Origin: Turnera subulata
Lineage: Eukaryota > Streptophyta > Magnoliopsida > Malpighiales > Passifloraceae
DNA: 64,000 nucleotides
Direction: 5' to 3'
Assembly (NCBI GenBank): GCA_028386065.3
Contig: JAKUCV010001377.1
Span: 1-64,000 of the forward strand
Part shown: positions 57,201 to 64,000 of the stretch, piece after piece
Position numbering within the stretch: the first letter of the stretch is position 1
How the letters are laid out: each line of letters begins with the position of its first letter
Translations under genes and position numbers: made by a program
The notes under the pieces: generated by a model
Told to the model about the DNA's origin: nothing
Seen by the model: the letters and a program-made list of their open reading frames with translations, nothing else
The model's database searches: none

Positions 57201-60200
57201 GCAAGCAAACCTTTTCTTTCACCATGCTGTTATGTGCATCAGTGTTGAGCATTATCACGGAATAAGCCAGAACGTAAGCTGTATCTGCGCTGGTAAATGA
57301 ATTTGGATTGCATTTACAATAGCGCTCGGCAAACTTTTCCATGATGCGGTCAATCTTCTGTGCCTCTCCTGGTAACCTAAAGCCTCGTAGGAAAAACCTT
57401 ATTGCTTCCCCAAAATCCATTGCCTTAAAATTAAAAGAGTCCACATACGCATGCATGACCTTCAGAGAAAACTCATCCCTTTCACCCAAATAGTCACCAA
57501 TCATGGTTTCATTCAAGCCAGTAGTGTTTTTGAGAAAGGCAGCCACTTCTTCTGGAGAACTACCAACTTTCCTGGTGCTTCTCAGAAACTCGATGCCCTT
57601 GGATGGTTTCCTATTAAAAAGAGAAATACCTTTCTGCATTTAAGACAGCAAACATGTCAGGGGACATGTGACTTAAAGGTAAAGAGAAAAACTCATTTTC
57701 AATGAAGTGGCACGAAGTATCAATTTTAGATAAAAAGGACCGACATGTGGTGGGATAGAAATTCGGTTTACTACTTCGATCAAGTGTACAATGAGATACT
57801 CATAAGAGTCTACTTACTGGAATTTAAAATAATAATAAAAAAAAAAAAAACTGAGAGAGAATCACATGAATATGCAATAACCAACCTGCAGTTCCATTTT
57901 ATAAGCCCGTCGCTGTTCGAGCGTAGCAGCATTTGACATTTCAGAGTTCACCTCTGAATGCAAATCATTCTCAAGAGGACTGGGATCCTCTCCACCAGGA
58001 ATTGGCTGATTCTCTGACAGAGCATCACTATCGGAGCTCTTAGGCAAATAGACATCGCCTACTTTCAGTTGTTGGTCCATCCAAGTACCCATAGACTTGA
58101 TGATGCTAACCAAGCACTTCACAGATTCATGCCTGAAAGTAATGTCCTGAGCAGGAGACAAAGTGGTCGTGGAACCAGAAGGAGGTCCCATAGCAGTTTT
58201 CAGAAGGCCATTGACGATCCTGCAAACATCTGATGGAATTATGAGGGTTTTAATAATTTTTAAAACAGGATGCCATTTCAGAAATATATACATGTAATGA
58301 AAAGGGATAGACATAGTGTACTGGCATAAAAGAGAGACCCCACAGATGAGAAAGGATGAAGATGGAAAATTAATTAGAGAAATTTAATGCGCTAGGTTGT
58401 CTTAGGTGCGTACAGCTATATGCTCAAAAGAAAAATGATCTAATATACATTGTTAGGTTTTAAGAAGGGAACTGAGATCACTCTAAGTCCATAACCTTAA
58501 GACAACTGATTCATACTCAACCTATGACAATCTTATCTTCTGAGAAACACAAGAAACATACTCGCCCAGGTGCAGAGACTCTAGAACAATAAGTGAGGAT
58601 TACAGCCAAGATAAAATTAGTGCAAGTGAATGCGAGAGTTCTACCTTTCATACACATTTGGAGAATCCACATCGCAATCATAATTCACAAAAATATCAAC
58701 TACAAGTTGGGAATCCTGAGCAATCCTATCCAGTAAGTTCATTACAGTCATTTTCTGCAAAAAGCTAGGCTGGTTAACATTCTCCAGCACCCGCAAGATG
58801 AGCATGGGAAAGAATATTCCAATTTCTGCTTTTAGTCCTGATCTGAATTTTGATAATAAGATCATGAAAATGGAACACTGAAGCTGGAAAATAGCCATAA
58901 CTGACAGCGCACTGTTCTTTAACAATGACAAGCAAAGGTATTGTCTAACAGCATTAAGAAACCTGCAGCAAGAAGGAAAAGATATTAGAATTTTCGCACA
59001 ATAAAAGGAGAAAAATATTGGAGTAGCAAAGACTATTCTACAGCAGCCTGTGACAGAATAGGTGGCATAGTGTCACAGAGCAAAAGTATCAGCATAACAG
59101 AGCAGTAGATGGGTAGTTTGAAATTTCCTAGAAGAAGAAGTACAAATAAAATGGCAGGAACCGCAATTGGAATAGCCAACCTAAATCTTATCATCAGATC
59201 AAGCTGAGAGATGAACTAGATTGAGAGCAAATGTTAGAAAGAGATGTCCAGTGGTGCTGGCTAGCAGCAGCGATTTCATATGTTGGAGAACTAGTGTCTT
59301 CATATGAGCTTGGATGCTTTCAAGATGCATTGTACCATATTACAGATATAAAGCAGCAAGAGATGTTGGAAGTGAAAGACAGCGAGAGACATTAGGAAAT
59401 GATGAGGAAAAAAATGAAGAAAGGCTTGCCTCTCATTGTTGCGCCAAATAGGACCCCCATTATCCATGACAACCCTAAGCAATTCAAGGGACAGAATTTT
59501 CCCTCTCAAGAGGATTTGGTCATCCGGGGTGTCCTGTGATGAGAACTTCATGGACAATTTGCAAAGATTCCTGAAGAGAAGGAAACCGTCCTCCCTAATC
59601 TTACTTCCCCCACCGTCGGGGGGCCGTTCTTTCTCATCGCCGGCCCCTACCTCACCGGTGTTGTTCTCCAGAATACTTGTCACCTTATTAGCATCACGGA
59701 CGCGGTCGACAGCACCGCCATTAGCATCGTCATTATTAGTAGTGTCATTAGAATTAGTATCAGCGGCAGCAGCAGATGCGGTAGCGTCATTTTGCAATTT
59801 GGCGGAGGAGGAGGAGGAGGAGGGAGTGTGGTGGGACAGAAGTTTGGGATCAGGGAGGCCTTCGGAAGTGGCCATGACATCATTGACGAAATTCTGTGAG
59901 AAAAGGATGGAACTCCCTTCGTTGAGATTCTTGTCGGTGAACTCCAACAATTCGGCAACGGGGACCGTCCTGACGGTGACATCCAGGGAATCGTGTTCGG
60001 CTCTGGTAAAGACGAGGAGCACGATCTGAGCGAGGACGGCCTTGGCACAGATCTGGTTGGTGCCGTTGAAGCCGCCGAGATAGACGTTGTAGCAGGTCCT
60101 GACAATGTGGACCAGGCACTCCCCGCGGATCAGGACGCAGGGGGATCGGACGGCGGCGAGGAGGACGCGGAGGACGCCGAGCTCGACGGATTCCTCGCCG

Positions 60201-60595
60201 ATGGAGCAGACCTTGCAGGCGGCGTGGATGAGGGCGAGGGGGAGAGGGGTGGTGGCGGCGGAGTCGATCTCGCCCCGGAGGATGCCGAGGGAGAAGAGGC
60301 GGAAGAGGCAGTCGAGGGCGGGCTCGGCGACCTTGGGGTAGTTGGAATCGAGGGCGAGGAGGAGGGGGCGGAGGAGGGAATCGGCATCGGAAGGGGAGAC
60401 GCCGGAGAGAGGGGAGTCGGGGAAGGGATTGGAGGGGGAGTCGGTGATTGAGTCGAGCTTGTCGAGGGCAGATTTGCATGAGGATACCAGGTGGGAGTGC
60501 TTCCTCCAGGCTGCGTTTTTAACGATTTTGTCGAGATAAGGACCCAGGGCACGCCCGCACCTGGATTGGCCACCTAGAATTTGAGACCACGACAT
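51280..60595 (-). CDS. BIG1: Large ARF guanine-nucleotide exchange factor, BIG1 type
   Basis: Eleven exons on the minus strand: 60595-59430, 58962-58645, 58219-57886, 57633-57211, 56685-56393, 56112-55839, 55514-55012, 54602-54281, 54174-53814, 53403-52721 and 51894-51280, total 5292 bases, 1763 aa. It activates ARF GTPases at the trans-Golgi network for secretory and vacuolar traffic. The N-terminal DCB region (about 1-220) contains [20 protein letters not shown]; the HUS region includes [12 protein letters not shown]. The Sec7 catalytic domain runs from [12 protein letters not shown] (about 612) through [13 protein letters not shown], with the catalytic glutamate at about 696, to the [13 protein letters not shown] segment. 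HDS helical repeats fill the rest. Exon 1 ends at a GC donor. A Ser/Asn/Ala/Asp-rich linker in exon 1 (about 260-320) is lineage-variable. BIG1 is chosen over BIG2-BIG4 from its position beside CSLD as in Arabidopsis; sequence alone supports only the BIG1-4 group. Confidence 0.92.
56957..57188. repeat. 115-base tandem duplication in BIG1 intron 4
   Basis: Two copies, about 56957-57071 and 57072-57188, share GATTGATTTCT, CATGAAAGCAAGTTAAAAGA, CCAGAATGTGGGA and TTCAAATTATCTGGCAATGA. The second copy ends about 22 bases before the splice donor of exon 4 (read on the minus strand). Confidence 0.85.
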
Positions 60596-61690
60596 AGCTG
60601 CCGCTTCTTCTTCTTCTTCTTCTTGTCTCCGGATTTCAATTCACCAACAACGACGACAACAACGACAACCTCCTCCTCTTCATCCTCCTCCTCCTCCTCC
60701 TCCTCCTGCTGCTGCTGTTACTATTATCCCTATGCATTCGCCAAACACCGCCATCACATCGCATCACAATACAACAACAGATCTACATGCGTAGTGCAGT
60801 GTAGTATCAACCAATCAACACTCCCTCGTCTCTTATAGTTTTTCAAAAACAATATATACGCACATATGTGCCGCGACGCTGTAGCTTGCCACTACTCTTT
60901 TTGAATCTCTGATATCGATCGTTTCCTCCCTCTGTATTTGAAAAAATGGAGATGATGTTGATTCTTTTTTCTTTATTCTATTATTCTATTACTGAAATTC
61001 AATTCTATTCTATTGTTTGTATGGAATGAATTGATGCGTGAGATTTGTTTGTGTCGAGGAAACAGATAGAAGAAGCAAGGAATAGAAGAAAAAAGAAAAA
61101 AAACGAAAAGAAACAGAGAGAAAGAAAGAAAGAAAAGGGGTTGGAAAAATTAGAATTGGGGGAGGGGGGTGGGTTGTTACTAATTACTACTATGACTTCG
61201 TCGTTAGATGCGTGCGTGACGATAGGTGGTGCAATGGTGGTTTTAGTTTATATATATATCAGTATCACACAACAAACCAAATAAATCAAAATCTTCTCTC
61301 TTCTTCAGAGACACACACACAACTCCTTTTTCTCCTCTTTGCCTGTCCCCCCGGGTAGGAGAATGCATGCATTACCCTCCCAGCCCAAGGTGGCCCTCGG
61401 ATACAAAATACAACACTCCACGCTCCCTCCTTGGCTTAACCATCTCTATCAAAATTCTGCCCATCTTTCATATCCTAGGAGGAATAGCAACAATGTCACA
61501 AAATTCATCTCCCTCTGTTTATCAATATGGAAAAAAAAAAAGAAATTATTATCATTTGAACATCTCTCCCTAAAACATCAAGGACTTCCATCCAAAACTT
61601 TCGTATCAAATCTTTTTACAGTAGGCGCCCAAAAATGAAGTTTCCCAATCAGCAGACCCACATCAACACTAAAACCAATTCTGTCATAAA
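60596..61690 (-). promoter_or_regulatory. BIG1 upstream region and GluRS 3' UTR
   Basis: Both flanking genes read leftward, so this stretch holds BIG1 5' UTR and promoter (CTT runs near 60604-60624 and CCT runs near 60670-60710 are probably 5' UTR) and GluRS 3' UTR on the right. No supported ORF. Confidence 0.45.
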
Positions 61691-63926
61691 TCAATTTGAA
61701 ACTGTGGCTTCCAATCCAGCAGCTTCATCCTTCCTCAGTGCTTCCCAGTCAACTTTTCTCACCATCCTAAACCTCTCGTCCAATGTCACAAAGCCAGCGT
61801 CTGGAGAAACAATGCCATGAGTCTCAGCTTTGCGGAGCAGAACCACACCATGCCCCATATCAGGACCATGAAGCTTTCCGGTTATCAGCACCCGGAGTGG
61901 CATGAACAGTGATTTCCCCTGCCATAAGGTGGAAAACATGAGAAAAAGAAATGTTATCTTTATTTTACTCTGATCTGGTGGAGTTTCTAAATAAAAAGAA
62001 AAAAGAAAAAAAATGAAGAGGATAAAAGGAAAAGGTAGTAGAATAGTTAATTCTAGCATCCAACTAGAGTGCACCTTGAGCTTCAGAGATTTGCCAAAAT
62101 CCTTTACCCACTTCTGCCACCCAGAATGTCCCTCTTCCAATGCACTGAGAAGTTCACCATCGTCATAGGCAGCTAAGAGTCTAGATGAAATCTCAGGAAG
62201 CTTTTCATCTATGAGAGCTTTACCTTCACGACTGCCAAAACAAACAGATATGGTTTGTAAATTATAGCTGCTATCGTATTCTTGTGCCTAGCAATGACCA
62301 ATAACCATACAAGCTCCTCTATACCATCAGGTCACTTTGTCTGGCCACACTTCAACACACTGTTACAAAACTAAGAAGCAGACTGTATGTTGCAGCATTT
62401 ACAAAAGTAGGAAAACTAATGTCATGAACCAGTTTTTCATTCTCCAGGAGCAGTTGCCCACTAATTTCTTTTGCCAATTAAACATCTATGCTAACATAGC
62501 ATCAAACGACTTAGACGGACGAATCAAAAGTTGTACTATAGTTCTATATGACAGGATCATAAACTCTCAGAAACTGATCCAGATTCAGAATTAACGGTTA
62601 ATTACATCTCTTCTTGGCCAGTTAAGCTTTAAGGAGGATGAGAATTGAAGAGGAACAAGATGCGGAGCAGAAAAATTGCAAGCAAGGAGAAATTTTCTGC
62701 CAACAAGCAATCCCCAAAAGCAGCATAGAACAATTTAATGATACCTCGTTAAAGTTTCATGTAAAGGATAGGACAGCAAATTTGAGAGTACTTTGTCTGC
62801 ATCAGTAACCAAGTCAATCCCATCCTTCAGCAGCTGAACTGCCTCCTGTTTGGGCAAAATTACATCATGAGTACTGTGGAATGATTCAACACAGGCAAAG
62901 AGGACGTTTTGTCCCACCGTAGAAGCAAGCGCATGAGCGGAATGAAATATGAAAATTATCTACTGCTGTACATTAACATCACCACTAACTTCTAAATCCA
63001 GTAAAGAAGAGTATCTCTTTCTTTTATAAACTTAAGAGTTCATCAAGAGTATCTTTTTTTAATGTTAAAAGTGGCACATATACATAAACCAAATCCAAGT
63101 TGTATAGACATACCAGAATCTAGATCTACATGAAAAAGAATTAGGAGTTAAAAGAGAGATGCAACCCACAACCAGTCATCATCAGACCATCTTGTAGCTA
63201 ACAAGCAACAAAAATTAACTCAGGGGAATCTCTCTACTTTCTGGGCAATTGATTTGAAAATGTCAAAGAGATGTCTTACATCTACAAAGGGTCCTTCAGA
63301 CTCTATAAGAATACCAGTCTTCTTCCAGCGTTCACCAATCATCTTGGTCAACTTCTCTGATGGGAGAGCCCTTAAATGCTGACCATTCATCCACCTTCAG
63401 TTAGGAGGATCCAAATCCAAATGAGAAAAAATAAAATTAGTTTGCCAATTCCCTGAAAAAAGTACTTTCAAGACCAAGAAAAGGTAAAGTTTGATCTTTG
63501 CACGCATAAAGAGAACTTGCACGAGAGCTATTACAGAGTGGAGACATTCAAGACACAAGTGCATCTCCGAGCATATAATCTAGAAACACTGTAACAGGAG
63601 GAACAAAGAAGTTTGAACAAGTAACACATGAAATCCCATGGTTACCTCAACTTTGTAGAATCAAAAACCGCACCACTTTTGTTCACACGACCAATGGAGA
63701 AACTTTCAACTGTCAATGGCATTAAACATTCCAGTAAGAAGATGTTTTGCAGTAAACCAAGAAAAATATTGCATATGGTTACCTTACAGGAAAAATCTAC
63801 AAATAAATACATTACAGAAGTTACTCACCAAGTTGCTCCAGACTGTAAAATTCATTTTCCGTGCCATCACCCCAACCTAATAGGGCAAGATAATTGACCA
63901 TTGCCTGGGGCAGATATCCCATCTCC
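61691..63926 (-). CDS. Glutamyl-tRNA synthetase, organellar, C-terminal half (continues past window)
   Basis: Six 3' exons on the minus strand: 63926-63829, 63709-63646, 63394-63280, 62845-62745, 62231-62075 and 61918-61691; all junctions keep frame. The class I enzyme charges tRNA-Glu, the substrate for organelle translation and, in plastids, for tetrapyrrole synthesis. Readable sequence starts [20 protein letters not shown] (the segment just after the KMSKS-type loop, which should lie in the next exon beyond 64000), then [29 protein letters not shown], and the helical anticodon-binding domain through the final exon ([19 protein letters not shown]), ending in an unusual charged tail ATVSN. 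The bacterial-like, non-discriminating type fits the dual-targeted plastid/mitochondrial enzyme of plants (Arabidopsis At5g64050). The N-terminus, transit peptide and HIGH motif lie outside the window. Confidence 0.88.
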
Positions 63927-64000
63927 CTGAACTATAAGAGCATGGTTAACTATTGGAAGTTTGTCTGTTCTTGAAATAGAATTTTGATGCAGCTAACGCT

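Overview
The window is plant nuclear DNA. It has intron-rich genes with GT-AG junctions, plant-specific families (FAR1-related proteins, a plant mTERF, cellulose synthase-like D, VIT-like iron transporter, plant-type HMG-CoA reductase), AT-rich spacers full of microsatellites, and LTR, Mutator-like, hAT-like and TRIM-type repeats. It looks like an angiosperm; species cannot be told from sequence alone. No tRNA, rRNA, CRISPR array or bacterial-style operon is visible.

Layout. 1-1.4 kb: two truncated 3' ends of one LTR family. 2.4-3.5 kb (+): MTERF6. 4.7-6.9 kb (+): FRS9, a FAR1-like protein without the DNA-binding domain. 7.7-10.7 kb (-): FRS5, converging on FRS9. 13.3-14.1 kb (+): vacuolar iron transporter-like gene. 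16.0-24.2 kb (-): twelve-exon eIF5B with a 1.1 kb Mutator-like element in its largest intron. 25.9-30.8 kb (+): twelve-exon ARID plus alpha-crystallin gene, head to head with eIF5B. 31.6-32.3 kb: decayed gene fragment fused to a TRIM remnant. 33.6-37.6 kb (-): five-exon CSLD. 38.6-42.5 kb: a 3.9 kb LTR-type element with a 5-bp target duplication and no coding region, probably a solo LTR. 44.2-46.7 kb (-): three-exon HMGR. 46.7-51.3 kb: gene-free. 51.3-60.6 kb (-): eleven-exon BIG1-type ARF-GEF. 61.7 kb to the right edge (-): 3' half of an organellar glutamyl-tRNA synthetase.

The genes do not form one pathway. They cover organelle gene expression (MTERF6, GluRS), light or clock-related transcription factors (FRS5, FRS9), cytosolic translation (eIF5B), chromatin (ARID), wall polysaccharide synthesis (CSLD), isoprenoid synthesis (HMGR), iron storage (VTL) and trans-Golgi traffic (BIG1). 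What ties them together is gene order. From memory of Arabidopsis locus numbers, MTERF6-FRS9-FRS5-CSLD4-BIG1 matches five consecutive loci on chromosome 4, and VTL-eIF5B-ARID5-HMGR matches a collinear set on chromosome 1. Here the two sets are interleaved, as expected for an ancestral order that was later duplicated and fractionated.

I found no clear undescribed enzymatic system. The most unusual unexplained signal is a series of short hairpins of the form GGGNN-loop-NNCCC in the 3' part of the LTR family. Stem sequences differ between hairpins and between copies, yet stay complementary. Exon boundaries were placed by eye from splice sites and frame closure; every complete multi-exon gene model sums to a multiple of three.
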